Source: Methanoculleus sp. UBA430
GTDB lineage: Archaea; Halobacteriota; Methanomicrobia; Methanomicrobiales; Methanoculleaceae
Reading direction: 5' to 3'
DNA length: 39,272 bases
Assembly (NCBI RefSeq): GCF_002506585.1
Contig: NZ_DAXW01000014.1
Coordinates: forward strand, 1,898 to 41,169
Position numbers and translations under genes: made by a program. Below are positions 1 through 9,862 of this stretch, in pieces (within the stretch, counting starts at the first letter, position 1; each line of letters opens with the position of its first letter). The notes under the pieces were generated by a model. The model worked only from the letters and a program-made list of their open reading frames with translations. It was not told the DNA's origin and did not search any database.

Positions 1-3000
1 ATTTCAATCCACCCCCCCGCGAGGGGTGTGACCGCCGACGATAACGGCTCCGAATCCGAGCATTACGATTTCAATCCACACACCCGCGAGGGGTGTGACG
101 GTGGGGTCCGTTTCCACTGGAGAAAGGAGCCAATTTCAATCCACACACCCGCGAGGGGTGTGACCACTATCCCATGCTTACGAGGGACTGCAGAAATTAT
201 TTCAATCCACACACCCGCGAGGGGTGTGACCGCGCCCCATTTGAGAGCCTCTCGGAGTTCCACTATTTCAATCCACACACCCGCGAGGGGTGTGACGTCG
301 TGCTCCTGCTTGTAGTAGGATTATATATCGGATTTCAATCCACACACCCGCGAGGGGTGTGACATCCGTGACTGTCGGTCTCGAAGTCGATGGCCTGATT
401 ATTTCAATCCACACACCCGCGAGGGGTGTGACGTGATAGACCGTTTTAGCAGGCAGACAGGATACCTATTTCAATCCACACACCCGCGAGGGGTGTGACT
501 TCAGCCTGATTCGTCAAAACTCCCGACATGGTATTTCAATCCACACACCCGCGAGGGGTGTGACCATCAGATAGCCATTCTCTTTTATCGTCTATTAATA
601 TTTCAATCCACACACCCGCGAGGGGTGTGACTTACGTCCTCCTTTTACCATTTGCGCCTACCCTTATTTCAATCCACACACCCGCGAGGGGTGTGACTGT
701 ATCCTCCTCTCTCACCGGCCGAATTTCAGACTATTTCAATCCACACACCCGCGAGGGGTGTGACGGCGAGCGGGCGGGATGTCTGGTGCGGGGCGTGCAA
801 ATTTCAATCCACACACCCGCGAGGGGTGTGACGGCGTTCTGTGACTTAGTGAGGGGCAAGCGGATATTTCAATCCACACACCCGCGAGGGGTGTGACCGA
901 TTTTTGTTTGATAAAAATTTGAATGTAGGGATTTCAATCCACACACCCGCGAGGGGTGTGACAGCCTGACCTCGACAGCTCGAACTACGTCTACGAATTT
1001 CAATCCACACACCCGCGAGGGGTGTGACGAGACAGCGAAGGAGGCCGCGAAGCAACGCAGAATGTTATTTCAATCCACACACCCGCGAGGGGTGTGACCG
1101 TAAGCCGGATTTGGAGCAATCAGAAGCAGGAGATTTCAATCCACACACCCGCGAGGGGTGTGACCAAGGAACCCGTGAAACTAAGCGCCCCTGTACAATT
1201 TCAATCCACACACCCGCGAGGGGTGTGACCGGGCGTAGGCGGTGATAGTCGCACAAATAACGGGATTTCAATCCACACACCCGCGAGGGGTGTGACTTTG
1301 TCGGCGTGAGACCGATACCAAACGTATTCAATTTCAATCCACACACCCGCGAGGGGTGTGACACACCGAGGGCATCGGCTCCACGTTCCGCGTCAAATTT
1401 CAATCCACACACCCGCGAGGGGTGTGACGATGACCCTGCAGGACACCCCTCTTGACCGGCAGATTTCAATCCACACACCCGCGAGGGGTGTGACTGATGA
1501 GGCGGGCCGTTTGCTTGTCGAGGTTGAGATTTCAATCCACACACCCGCGAGGGGTGTGACCGAACTGCACGGTCGTATACCGCGCGTTCTCCTTATTTCA
1601 ATCCACACACCCGCGAGGGGTGTGACAGTTCACCGCCGGCGGGTCCGAAGCCTGGGTAGAATTTCAATCCACACACCCGCGAGGGGTGTGACTAGTGCAG
1701 TCGCGGACGTCGTCGACCTGTTCCGGATTTCAATCCACACACCCGCGAGGGGTGTGACAATCCCGACAAGGGGAGGGAGCCGCCATTCATCGATTTCAAT
1801 CCACACACCCGCGAGGGGTGTGACAAAGCGGCGGCGGTGATGACGTGACGCGGAAGTGATTTCAATCCACACACCCGCGAGGGGTGTGACTGTCTCCCGG
1901 CTGGCCGGGGTGCGGCAAATTGCAATTTCAATCCACACACCCGCGAGGGGTGTGACAGGCGGTGCCGGCCGACGGGATTATGTCATGGGATTTCAATCCA
2001 CACACCCGCGAGGGGTGTGACGAAATACAGTTTCCGCTTCGACCTTGGCAAAATATTTCAATCCACACACCCGCGAGGGGTGTGACCGCTAAGGGTGCCG
2101 GTCTGCAGGATACTATTATCCATTTCAATCCACACACCCGCGAGGGGTGTGACGTCCGCATAACCGCGGAAATCATGCGTTGCGGGGATTTCAATCCACA
2201 CACCCGCGAGGGGTGTGACCGAATAGGGTTCGGGACTTATGGCAATGGGTTGCTATTTCAATCCACACACCCGCGAGGGGTGTGACCGAGTCAACTTCCC
2301 GGGTGACGGTGACGGTCGACGGATTTCAATCCACACACCCGCGAGGGGTGTGACGATACATCAGGAGTTGGTCGCCGACGTAGTCCCAATTTCAATCCAC
2401 ACACCCGCGAGGGGTGTGACCCCCTCCTGGAGACCGATGAACGCCCGGCCCATATTTCAATCCACACACCCGCGAGGGGTGTGACGTGGTGGCCTCAAAT
2501 CTCCCCGCCGACACCAAAATTTCAATCCACACACCCGCGAGGGGTGTGACGATGAGATTCTTTACGATGAATGGTGATACAATGATTTCAATCCACACAC
2601 CCGCGAGGGGTGTGACTTGAGACGATTCTCAAGACCTTCCGGGAGACCATATTTCAATCCACACACCCGCGAGGGGTGTGACCGCCTACCGCCCGACAGT
2701 CCGTTTCTTCCCGCCTGATTTCAATCCACACACCCGCGAGGGGTGTGACTGCCTGCCGCGACCGCCTCCGAGCCCGCCTCCGTATTTCAATCCACACACC
2801 CGCGAGGGGTGTGACCAAATCCCTTTCGGGAAAAACCCTTTCAAGGTAATATTTCAATCCACACACCCGCGAGGGGTGTGACAGAGTATGCCTAAAACGC
2901 TATGCTGATACTGTGATTTCAATCCACACACCCGCGAGGGGTGTGACTACCGCCGGAACAAGGAGCGCCCCGGCAACCAAAAATTTCAATCCACACACCC

Positions 3001-4082
3001 GCGAGGGGTGTGACGCCGCACTCGAGGCGGCCGATACCATCGGCCTGATATTTCAATCCACACACCCGCGAGGGGTGTGACTAACAACGGGCAGATGATT
3101 GATCCGTATGATAGATTTCAATCCACACACCCGCGAGGGGTGTGACTTACGTAGACCGTCAGCGATGCTGCCGAAATACCTCCGATTTCAATCCACACAC
3201 CCGCGAGGGGTGTGACTTACCGGCAACCCAATTTTCAGCCTGTAATGAAATTTCAATCCACACACCCGCGAGGGGTGTGACGATCCCATTTTTGTTCCAA
3301 TATCCCATTCATAGGGATTTCAATCCACACACCCGCGAGGGGTGTGACCGGCTGCGCGACCTGGAGCGGGTAGCGCAGAATAGTATTTCAATCCACACAC
3401 CCGCGAGGGGTGTGACTATCGACATCCTCCGTGACGCCGCCGTAAATAAAATTTCAATCCACACACCCGCGAGGGGTGTGACCCGACTGCGCAGGTGGGC
3501 CCAACCCGCGTAAAATCGGGGATTTCAATCCACACACCCGCGAGGGGTGTGACGGCGCTCCGGTGTAGACATTCATCCCGCGCTCGAAATTTCAATCCAC
3601 ACACCCGCGAGGGGTGTGACGTGCCCCCTCCGGTGAGCGGGCCGGCCGTCACCGATTTCAATCCACACACCCGCGAGGGGTGTGACCATCGGCGGGGCGC
3701 CGAGTCCTATCTTTGCCATATTTCAATCCACACACCCGCGAGGGGTGTGACTGTTTTGTCATCAGGTCTGTGATGATCTTCCGAAATTTCAATCCACACA
3801 CCCGCGAGGGGTGTGACTCCTCGAAAGTCTGCCGTGGATCGGGCCGATCACATTTCAATCCACACACCCGCGAGGGGTGTGACCAAAACGGGGCGTATAT
3901 ATCTAAGATTCGTGATATTTCAATCCACACACCCGCGAGGGGTGTGACTAGGATGTCGGCCGCCAGAAGTCCAGTGAGCAGGAGATTTCAATCCACACAC
4001 CCGCGAGGGGTGTGACTGTCGTCAACCAAACCCTCGAAATCTACCCCAAAATTTCAATCCACACACCCGCGAGGGGTGTGAC
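1..4082 (-). CRISPR. Type I-C CRISPR array, 62 repeats and 61 spacers
   Basis: A 32-bp repeat recurs 62 times from 1-32 to 4051-4082, separated by spacers of 33-39 bp, mostly 33-35. Read on the minus strand the repeat starts GTCACACCCC and ends GTGGATTGAAAT, the usual type I-C form, with a short GC-rich inverted repeat inside. The array is therefore transcribed on the minus strand, like the cas genes, with the newest spacers near 4050. By eye all repeats are the same except the one at 1-32, which has two A-to-C changes (positions 13 and 15). That is what a leader-distal terminal repeat usually looks like, so the array may end at the window edge. Spacers were not matched to any target. Confidence 0.99.
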
Positions 4083-4376
4083 TGCAAAACGATCCAGACC
4101 CGCGCCAGGTCCTTTGCCGGACGGCGGGCTAAACCGAATCTATTGGTATTCAATCCGCAGACTGATAAATGTTATTTCTCGACAAAAACCGCGAGTTTAG
4201 TAAAATCTTGGCTGAATTATATTAATGTTAGTTTGCCCCAGCAAAACCGGTTCCGCTCCCGGGCGAACACTCACCATGCAGACCAGAACGGGCCGGGCCC
4301 ATAAAGATAATAAAGAACTTCCAAAAATTCCCTGCGAACCTCCCGGGAAATCACTGTGCACTGGGGGTTCGCGGAG
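4083..4376 (-). promoter_or_regulatory. CRISPR leader between cas2 and the array
   Basis: This 294-bp stretch has no convincing gene and lies between the end of cas2 and the first, leader-proximal repeat, where the leader of a minus-strand array belongs. It is AT-richer than its surroundings, with TATA-like stretches on the minus strand near 4213-4224 and 4165-4175 that could drive pre-crRNA transcription. At 4148-4159 a short sequence resembles the start of the repeat (attcaatccgca), perhaps a worn repeat fragment or chance. The exact transcription start cannot be read from the sequence. Confidence 0.8.
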
Positions 4377-4667
4377 TCATGCAACTAATAAACCCTCCGG
4401 ATCGTATCCCTCTTTTGCACCGAAGTGCTCCACCCGGCTCTTCCAGTTCTTTCCCAGGTAGTAGAACCGGAGGCTGTCCTTCTCCTCGTCGATCATTTCA
4501 CAGAGATCATGTTTAAGCTTTGCAAACCGGGCAGGATCAATAAGACACTCAAAGACGGAGTTCTGCACCCGCTGTCCGCAGTTTACACACTCTTTTGCAA
4601 CTTTACGGAGACGTTTCTTCCCTTCAGGGGTCTCCGTGTTGACATCGTATGTGATCAGGACCATCAT
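4377..4667 (-). CDS. cas2: CRISPR-associated protein Cas2
   Basis: This 96-residue protein is the small ferredoxin-fold subunit that bridges two Cas1 dimers during spacer integration. It opens MMVLITYDVNT, the conserved first beta strand with the Asp of the family, and continues with a Gly-Lys-Lys-Arg-Leu-Arg helix. Length is normal for type I-C Cas2. The start lies 11 nt after the cas1 stop, with a GAGGTG-like ribosome site overlapping that stop, so the two are translated together. It is the last gene of the cas operon, next to the leader. ATG at 4664 is an alternative start one codon later. Confidence 0.97.
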   Translation of the reverse strand: MMVLITYDVNTETPEGKKRLRKVAKECVNCGQRVQNSVFECLIDPARFAKLKHDLCEMIDEEKDSLRFYYLGKNWKSRVEHFGAKEGYDPEGLLVA

Positions 4668-4678
4668 CCAAACACACC

Positions 4679-5710
4679 TCAGTTCATAAAGTACGGTGGA
4701 TAGCCGTCGATATCCCCCCGCAGGAAACGGGCCATCAGCATCGCCTGGACATATGGGAGCAGCCCGATGGGTATTGTCTCGTTCAGGTACGGGTGCGTGA
4801 TCGTGTCCTGCTTCCGCTTCTGCCAGGCTCCAATGACCGCTTTGCGTCCGTTCTCGGTCAGGATGACCCCTCCATTCTCTTTCTTGAGGAAGTCGCCTCC
4901 GCCGACCTGCTTCATGTTCACGAGGTTCAGCGCAAGCCGGTCGGCCAGGAATGGCCGCAGTTCCTCCATCATATCAAGCGCCAGGCTTGCCCGGCCGGGT
5001 CTGTCGGTATGGAAGAACCCGACATAGGGGTCGAGCCCCACCGTCTCAAGGGCGGACTCGACATCATGGGCGAGCAACGTATACAGAAAAGAGAGCAGAG
5101 CGTTCATGTTGTCCAGCGGTGGCCTCCGGTTCCGCCCGATCAGGTAGAAATCATCCTTCTGCTTGAGGATCAACTCATCAAGTGTGATGAAGTAGAATTT
5201 TGCACAATTTCCTTCGATCCCACGCAGAGTATCGGCGGAATCACATCCCTCGATCTTCAAGAGGTTCTCGATCAGCAGGGCATCCACCGTTCGGACCCTG
5301 TCGCAATCGATGACGGCGCCGTGGTCGCGGATGCCCCGTCCGAGCACCGTCCGGCAGTTCACGAGCTTGCCGATGACAAAGGACTTTGCGATCTCCAGCG
5401 ATTCATCGCAACTATCCGCTCTCCGGTACTGTGTCCGCCGCAGCAGAACATTGCCGCGTACTCTCCCGTTGACCCGTGCCAGGAACTTTCCGGATGGCGT
5501 TAAAAACGACAGGCCGACGTTGTTATCGGAACAGAGCCGCATCAGCTGGGGGCTCGCCCCCATATACCCGAAACAGACGATCCCCTCGAGGTTATGGATA
5601 GGGATGCGGAATCTCTCCTCGTTCTCGACCTTGACGACGACGTTCTCCCCCTCGCGGGTGAGGTAGGATTCCGGCGTGGTCACGTATAGCGTGTTGAGCA
5701 GTTTCCTCAT
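4679..5710 (-). CDS. cas1: CRISPR-associated integrase Cas1, type I-C
   Basis: A 343-residue Cas1, the metal-dependent integrase that inserts new spacers at the leader end of the array. The opening MRKLLNTLYVTTPESYL and the overall length fit the I-C subgroup. Likely catalytic residues are Glu166 (in RGIEGNCAK), His234 (in FFHTDRPGR) and the acidic cluster at 246-250 (DMMEE), in the expected order and spacing. The gene follows cas4 after a 65-nt gap, the only sizeable gap in the operon, and precedes cas2. It should act with Cas2 and Cas4. No defects are visible. Confidence 0.98.
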   Translation of the reverse strand: MRKLLNTLYVTTPESYLTREGENVVVKVENEERFRIPIHNLEGIVCFGYMGASPQLMRLCSDNNVGLSFLTPSGKFLARVNGRVRGNVLLRRTQYRRADSCDESLEIAKSFVIGKLVNCRTVLGRGIRDHGAVIDCDRVRTVDALLIENLLKIEGCDSADTLRGIEGNCAKFYFITLDELILKQKDDFYLIGRNRRPPLDNMNALLSFLYTLLAHDVESALETVGLDPYVGFFHTDRPGRASLALDMMEELRPFLADRLALNLVNMKQVGGGDFLKKENGGVILTENGRKAVIGAWQKRKQDTITHPYLNETIPIGLLPYVQAMLMARFLRGDIDGYPPYFMN

Positions 5711-5775
5711 GCACAGTGTTCCTGGTTGAAAGGGATCGGTCTCCTGGGATACGCGGCGCTATAGCCACTCAGTAA

Positions 5776-6462
5776 TCAGCTATCCTCTACACAGGCCTCT
5801 TTCACATGTTTCCGCACATATGTGCGGACGGAGCGGGTCTTCTTCGTCAGTTTCGGCATGCAGACGTTCTGGAGGGAACAGAGATTGCACTTCCGGGAGG
5901 CGTCGGCAGGAGGTGTGACGCCTTTTTTGAAGAGACCGTGCATCTCCTCCGACAACGAATGAACCCGTTCTCTCAGTTCGGCAGACAACGAGAGCGGGAC
6001 TCTCCGCCGGATCTCGTTGTAATAGAAGTCGCCCCAGCTGATGTGAACGTCAAACATCTCCTCAAGGCAGATCGCCTGAGCACAGAGCTGGACCTCGTCA
6101 CGTTCGTCAATCTTCGGTTTCCCTCGCTTGTACTCCACCGGTCTCATCGTCCAGAGACCTTCGCGGCCGGGAAGGGATATGCCGTCCCCGGAACGGATGT
6201 ACTCGACCACATCCGCCACGCCATAGAGGCCGAGAGTGTACGAGACGAGGGGAAACGCCCGCGAGATGACGAGATCCCCGCGGCTCTCGGTGAAGAACGG
6301 ATCGTCCACCCGCTGGTGGACCAGGTGGCCCTCCGCCGTCCGGAGGTTCTCCTCCCACTGGCGCTCAACGTGGATGAGCGCCCACTGCCGCGGGCAAAAA
6401 CAGATGTGCTGGATGCCTGACAACGCAAGCAGTTCTTCGTCGGTATACCGGGCCTTCCTCAT
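5776..6462 (-). CDS. cas4: CRISPR-associated exonuclease Cas4
   Basis: This 228-residue RecB-like nuclease trims prespacers and helps select the PAM-side end. The nuclease core is visible: Asp84 in GVADVVEY and the Glu-x-Lys pair at 110-112 in PVEYKRGKPK. Cysteines for an iron-sulfur cluster sit at the two ends: Cys21/Cys23 (CFCPRQ) and Cys192, Cys195, Cys201 (CNLCSLQNVC). The start codon overlaps the cas7 stop by 4 nt (6459-6462), so the two are translationally coupled. Cas4 beside cas1 is the normal I-C order. Confidence 0.97.
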   Translation of the reverse strand: MRKARYTDEELLALSGIQHICFCPRQWALIHVERQWEENLRTAEGHLVHQRVDDPFFTESRGDLVISRAFPLVSYTLGLYGVADVVEYIRSGDGISLPGREGLWTMRPVEYKRGKPKIDERDEVQLCAQAICLEEMFDVHISWGDFYYNEIRRRVPLSLSAELRERVHSLSEEMHGLFKKGVTPPADASRKCNLCSLQNVCMPKLTKKTRSVRTYVRKHVKEACVEDS

Positions 6463-7316
6463 AACTTTTCGATGACCTCGATGCCGGCGGGCACTTCTCT
6501 GTCAACGGCAACCCGGTAATCCCCGAAAGATCGCGGGGGCATATCGCCGGAGACGCGCTCCACCCTGACTTTGTCAAACAGGAGATGGGACTGGCAGCAC
6601 CCCAGCGCCGTGTCGTGCTTGAAGACGATGAGTTTCCTGGCGGACAACTTGCCCCTTGAGGCCGAGTGGTCGTGCTCGAACATGTTGACGAGGCCATCCC
6701 AGAAGAGCCCCAGGTCGTCGTCGGAGAATCCTGTCGTCTTCTGAGCTAAGTTAGCAGAGACGTACCCCTCGGCGCGGTAAAGCGCATACGGGACGATCTG
6801 CTTTTTCCCCATCGTCTGGCCTTTCTCGCTATCCCTCTCGTTCGCAACCGCCTGGCGGGTGATGGTGACCTCCTGCTGGAAGATCGGGTCGATGCTGCGG
6901 GCGAAATTGAGTTGCACTGGTCCCCTGACCTGTCCGCAGTTCACTTCCGTGGTCATCACGGCCCCGAACGTCCGGATGTCGAAGAAGTTTTGGCACATGA
7001 AACGGGTCAGTTCATCATCCTTTGGCTTTTTATTGGTGGGTTCGATGCCGAGATAGTCAAACGCCTTCTTGTGCTGGTCGTTCAAGACCACACCGGATTT
7101 GACGTAAATCTCGTAGCCGGGAGTCTCACCCTTCACGAGATCGACATAATCCCTGATCTTCCGCTTGAGACAGACATCGGTGACAATTCCATGCCCGGTC
7201 TGCGGGTCGACCCGTGGCATGTTTCCCATATCCGGGTCGCCATTCGGGTTCCCGTTCTCGACGTCAAACAGCAGTACAAACTCATGCCGGTTTTTGATAG
7301 GTTCGCTCATGATCAA
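6459..7316 (-). CDS. cas7: Cascade backbone protein Cas7 (Csd2), type I-C
   Basis: A 285-residue RAMP-fold protein that polymerises along the crRNA to form the backbone of the I-C Cascade complex. The N-terminus carries the family pattern FDVENGNPNGDPD followed by PRVDPQTGHGIVTDVCLKR, which identifies Csd2/Cas7c. The start overlaps the end of cas8c by 4 nt (7313-7316), and a second Met two codons on (7310) is equally possible. Length is typical and no defects are visible. Confidence 0.97.
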   Translation of the reverse strand: MIMSEPIKNRHEFVLLFDVENGNPNGDPDMGNMPRVDPQTGHGIVTDVCLKRKIRDYVDLVKGETPGYEIYVKSGVVLNDQHKKAFDYLGIEPTNKKPKDDELTRFMCQNFFDIRTFGAVMTTEVNCGQVRGPVQLNFARSIDPIFQQEVTITRQAVANERDSEKGQTMGKKQIVPYALYRAEGYVSANLAQKTTGFSDDDLGLFWDGLVNMFEHDHSASRGKLSARKLIVFKHDTALGCCQSHLLFDKVRVERVSGDMPPRSFGDYRVAVDREVPAGIEVIEKL

Positions 7317-7687
7317 TCAACCTCGCCTGCAACTTCCTCTTTCTTCTTGTAATTCGCCTTCTTCTGGTGGTAGTAGCCGAGCATGAACATCCCCTGCTCC
7401 TCCAGGCTCAGGTATGCCGGGAACTCGTCAACCCCCGTCAACGTCTCTTCGATCGCCTGGGTAGTCTTGAACCCCCAGTCGGACTTCGCAATGTGGTGCT
7501 GCGCAAGTTTCAGCAGGACAGGGAAGACGACGGCAGGGGTCGTCGACGCGCTGCTGAAGTATTTGCTGTTGATTGTGCTCTTCATCTCCCTGTTCGTATC
7601 GGCCTGTGTCTTCTCAAGCACTGCAAACAGCCTTCCAAGGCGATACGGCACGCTCGGGTTCTCTTCGTTTAGACTCACGGTAATCAT
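7313..7687 (-). CDS. cas11c: Cas11c small subunit, made from an internal start in cas8c
   Basis: Type I-C systems are known to make a separate small subunit, Cas11c, by internal translation near the 3' end of cas8c. Here an in-frame ATG at 7687 lies just after a strong ribosome site (GGAGG, 7690-7694) inside cas8c and would give a 124-residue protein starting MITVSLNEENP. Size and position match Cas11c elsewhere. The spacing from GGAGG to this ATG is only 2 nt, so the in-frame GTG at 7678 (spacing 11 nt) is a good alternative. The existence of the product is inferred from the family; the site itself is seen in the sequence. Confidence 0.8.
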   Translation of the reverse strand: MITVSLNEENPSVPYRLGRLFAVLEKTQADTNREMKSTINSKYFSSASTTPAVVFPVLLKLAQHHIAKSDWGFKTTQAIEETLTGVDEFPAYLSLEEQGMFMLGYYHQKKANYKKKEEVAGEVD

Positions 7688-9193
7688 ATCCTCCGATAAA
7701 TTTGTCAGGCCAGCTCTCGCGAGCCGTAGCAGGTAGGCTTTGATAAAGCCCGCCCGAATAGGGTTAATCGACCGTTCAACCTTTGTCCGGTTGAGGATCG
7801 CGCTGTACATCTGGACCGGGTATGGTCCCCCGTTCAGAATCGACCGCATAACGAGGCCGCCGAGGAGCGGGGACGCGGCCTTGTTGTCCGAACTCTGTGG
7901 AACGGTCTCTTTCAACAGGCGGTACATCGACGCGTATCGCGGACCGCCGTCCCTGACGATCTCCATGTCCAGGTGATGGCGAGCGGCCCTCACGATGAAA
8001 CTACCAAAGGTGTCAACATACCAGAACCGCACCGCGAGTCTTGCGTTGTTGGGGGAGAGGCCGAGCATGTAGAAGTTTGCCTCCGGATCCGCCCCGATAT
8101 CCTCGGTGTGGATCTTCTGGCCTCTCCGAACCTTATCGAGGATGTCTCCAAGCAGTTCTATCTTGCGCAGGTCCTGTACCCTCGCAGGATCGGAGGGCTC
8201 CGCACCGCTATCCTCTTCGATCTTCTCACGAGGATCAAAGAAGAGGCTTGCAAGGTCCTCGCAACCGGTTCCGCTCGTCTCCGCCCAGAAGACAACCGTC
8301 GTATCGGCGATGCGCATGCGGTAGTCCGGGCGGCCAAGGAGATATTTCAGGGCGGTGGTGTACTTGAACATCGCCGATTCGCTGATAGGCGCATTGAGAT
8401 TCTGCCGTTTTCCCGTTTTGCCATAAGAGCAGAAGGAGTCGTCGTTGAAACTGACGAGCGAAGCACCCGACATCTGGGCGCCGGCTACTCCCTTGAAGTT
8501 CTGGTGGACTCGCGCTACCATATCCACTTCTCCGGTCACGAGGCACTGGGCGGTAAAGGTTTCAGGGTCTCTGTTACTGGAGTGGGAGTGCTCCCAGACC
8601 CGCCTCACGGAAGGCTTCTGATGCAGGAAGACCCCCTCGCACTCAAAAACACAACTCCCTCCAGCGAGGAGATCGTCTGCGTATTCCACTACCTTCGGGT
8701 GCTTGTTGAAGTTGGTGGGGTTCCAGGTATCCAGGAACATGAGGAGTGCCCGTATGCCCGAATCTTCGAGGTTATCGAAGACCTCATGTTGGCGGGCTTT
8801 GAAGGCCTCGAAACATTCCTGCGAACGCGGGTGGACCAGAATAACCTCTTTTTCGTTTCCCGCCAGCACCGTATAGTCAGGAGCAGTGCTGTTGAATTTC
8901 TTCTCAAATTCACTTTTTTTGAATTTTTCAACACCAAGAACGTATTTCGCGTTATCGCAGAGAACATAGGGCGCTATACCCGAGGAGCGAACCTCCTGCA
9001 GGGGCACATCCATACTCCTGGGCCGCGGCTTCTTGTCGTCGCTCCTGAGATCGGCGATGTATGACAACTCCCCCTCTGGGCTGAGGACCAGCGCAAACGA
9101 GACTTTTCCGCTGCTGTATCCCGGCCGGGAGATCGCTACATCCTTGTCATCCACCAGTATGTCGTAGTAGCGGCAGAGGGACTGGATGATCAT
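7313..9193 (-). CDS. cas8c: Cascade large subunit Cas8c (Csd1), type I-C
   Basis: A 626-residue large subunit of I-C Cascade, which recognises the PAM and helps recruit Cas3. The start at 9193 (MIIQSLCRYYDIL) is preferred over a longer frame beginning at 9217, because it matches how Csd1 proteins usually begin and overlaps the cas5c stop as ATGA. The C-terminal part (PYRLGRLFAVLEKTQ onwards) is the region that in I-C systems is also made separately as Cas11c; see the internal start at 7687. cas7 follows with another 4-nt overlap. Confidence 0.96.
   Translation of the reverse strand: MIIQSLCRYYDILVDDKDVAISRPGYSSGKVSFALVLSPEGELSYIADLRSDDKKPRPRSMDVPLQEVRSSGIAPYVLCDNAKYVLGVEKFKKSEFEKKFNSTAPDYTVLAGNEKEVILVHPRSQECFEAFKARQHEVFDNLEDSGIRALLMFLDTWNPTNFNKHPKVVEYADDLLAGGSCVFECEGVFLHQKPSVRRVWEHSHSSNRDPETFTAQCLVTGEVDMVARVHQNFKGVAGAQMSGASLVSFNDDSFCSYGKTGKRQNLNAPISESAMFKYTTALKYLLGRPDYRMRIADTTVVFWAETSGTGCEDLASLFFDPREKIEEDSGAEPSDPARVQDLRKIELLGDILDKVRRGQKIHTEDIGADPEANFYMLGLSPNNARLAVRFWYVDTFGSFIVRAARHHLDMEIVRDGGPRYASMYRLLKETVPQSSDNKAASPLLGGLVMRSILNGGPYPVQMYSAILNRTKVERSINPIRAGFIKAYLLRLARAGLTNLSEDMITVSLNEENPSVPYRLGRLFAVLEKTQADTNREMKSTINSKYFSSASTTPAVVFPVLLKLAQHHIAKSDWGFKTTQAIEETLTGVDEFPAYLSLEEQGMFMLGYYHQKKANYKKKEEVAGEVD
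7690..7694 (-). promoter_or_regulatory. Internal ribosome binding site for Cas11c
   Basis: The sequence GGAGG on the minus strand lies within the cas8c coding region, directly before in-frame start codons at 7687 (ATG) and 7678 (GTG). A full Shine-Dalgarno inside a coding region at the expected place for Cas11c supports internal initiation. Confidence 0.75.
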
Positions 9194-9855
9194 GAGACGC
9201 CCCCGAAGGCGAGGCACCTCTGAATGTCGATGATACCGTCTACCATAACTGCCCGGTAAAAGACGGCCTTCATCCCGTCGGCAAAGTCGATGTCATAGAG
9301 CATGAACCCGAGATCCTTCTCCCCGGTGTAGCAGGATGCCGGCATCTCCCCCTCGACGAGCTCGAACCGAACCGGGAACTCGCGGCAGCCGAAATAGGGC
9401 TGGTAGAAACACTGTCCTTTTCGCATTCTGCGGAGCGTGATGTTGTAGTGCTTCTCGACGGTGTCCTCGGGACCGGCCTGATCGGTCAGTTCAAAGTGTG
9501 CATCGATGCCGTAACAGACATCGCGGAGCACCAGGGATGCCCGCTGAACGGCGTCCTGGCTCGAATCCTGGAAAAGAGCAACCTCTCCTCCGCGGAGTGC
9601 GCTCTTCACCTTCCCCGCGGGGATCTTACCCGCCCTCTCATTCCGGCGGATATTGTCGAATTTTATCGGGTTTAAGACATGAATTCTGTCGATCTTCCAA
9701 CTGATGGCGGGCTTCCAGTGAATTGCTTCGAGGATGCCTCGTGCAGCCGATGGGGTCATCACATCGTAACTCACCCGCTCCGTCTTCATCTCCGGTCGGG
9801 TGAAACAGGCGTAATCGCCCCAGACCTTCAGTCGTATTCCGTACCCTATCGCCAT
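9190..9855 (-). CDS. cas5c: Cas5c (Cas5d), crRNA-processing Cascade subunit
   Basis: This is about 221 residues of Cas5c, which in type I-C replaces Cas6 by cutting the pre-crRNA at the repeat hairpin and then stays on the 5' handle. Family signatures are GYGIRLKVWGDYACFTRPEM, SYDVMTPSAARGILEAIHWKP and KGQCFYQPYFGCREFP. The start is uncertain. ATG at 9855 gives the usual N-terminus, but the ribosome site GGAGGTGAT runs into it. TTG at 9870, overlapping the end of cas3, and GTG at 9858 are alternatives. The stop overlaps the cas8c start by 4 nt. No cas6 gene is present, in line with this role. Confidence 0.95.
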   Translation of the reverse strand: MAIGYGIRLKVWGDYACFTRPEMKTERVSYDVMTPSAARGILEAIHWKPAISWKIDRIHVLNPIKFDNIRRNERAGKIPAGKVKSALRGGEVALFQDSSQDAVQRASLVLRDVCYGIDAHFELTDQAGPEDTVEKHYNITLRRMRKGQCFYQPYFGCREFPVRFELVEGEMPASCYTGEKDLGFMLYDIDFADGMKAVFYRAVMVDGIIDIQRCLAFGGVS

Positions 9856-9862
9856 CACCTCC

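Noticed and set aside
1..4082. Many open frames in the array with the repeated peptide ISIHTPARGVT or FNPHTREGCD
   Set aside because: They are translations of the CRISPR repeat, whose length plus spacer often keeps a frame open; not genes.
1..4082. Self-targeting spacers against genes in this window
   Set aside because: A few spacers were compared by eye without a match; a full search was not possible, so no claim is made.
7973..9064. 363-codon plus-strand frame opposite cas8c
   Set aside because: Antisense to a well-supported cas gene, with no ribosome site and no recognisable domain.
9190..9855. His instead of Tyr in the AIHWKP motif of Cas5c as a sign of lost processing activity
   Set aside because: I recall His at this place in other type I-C Cas5 proteins, so it is not good evidence of a defect.
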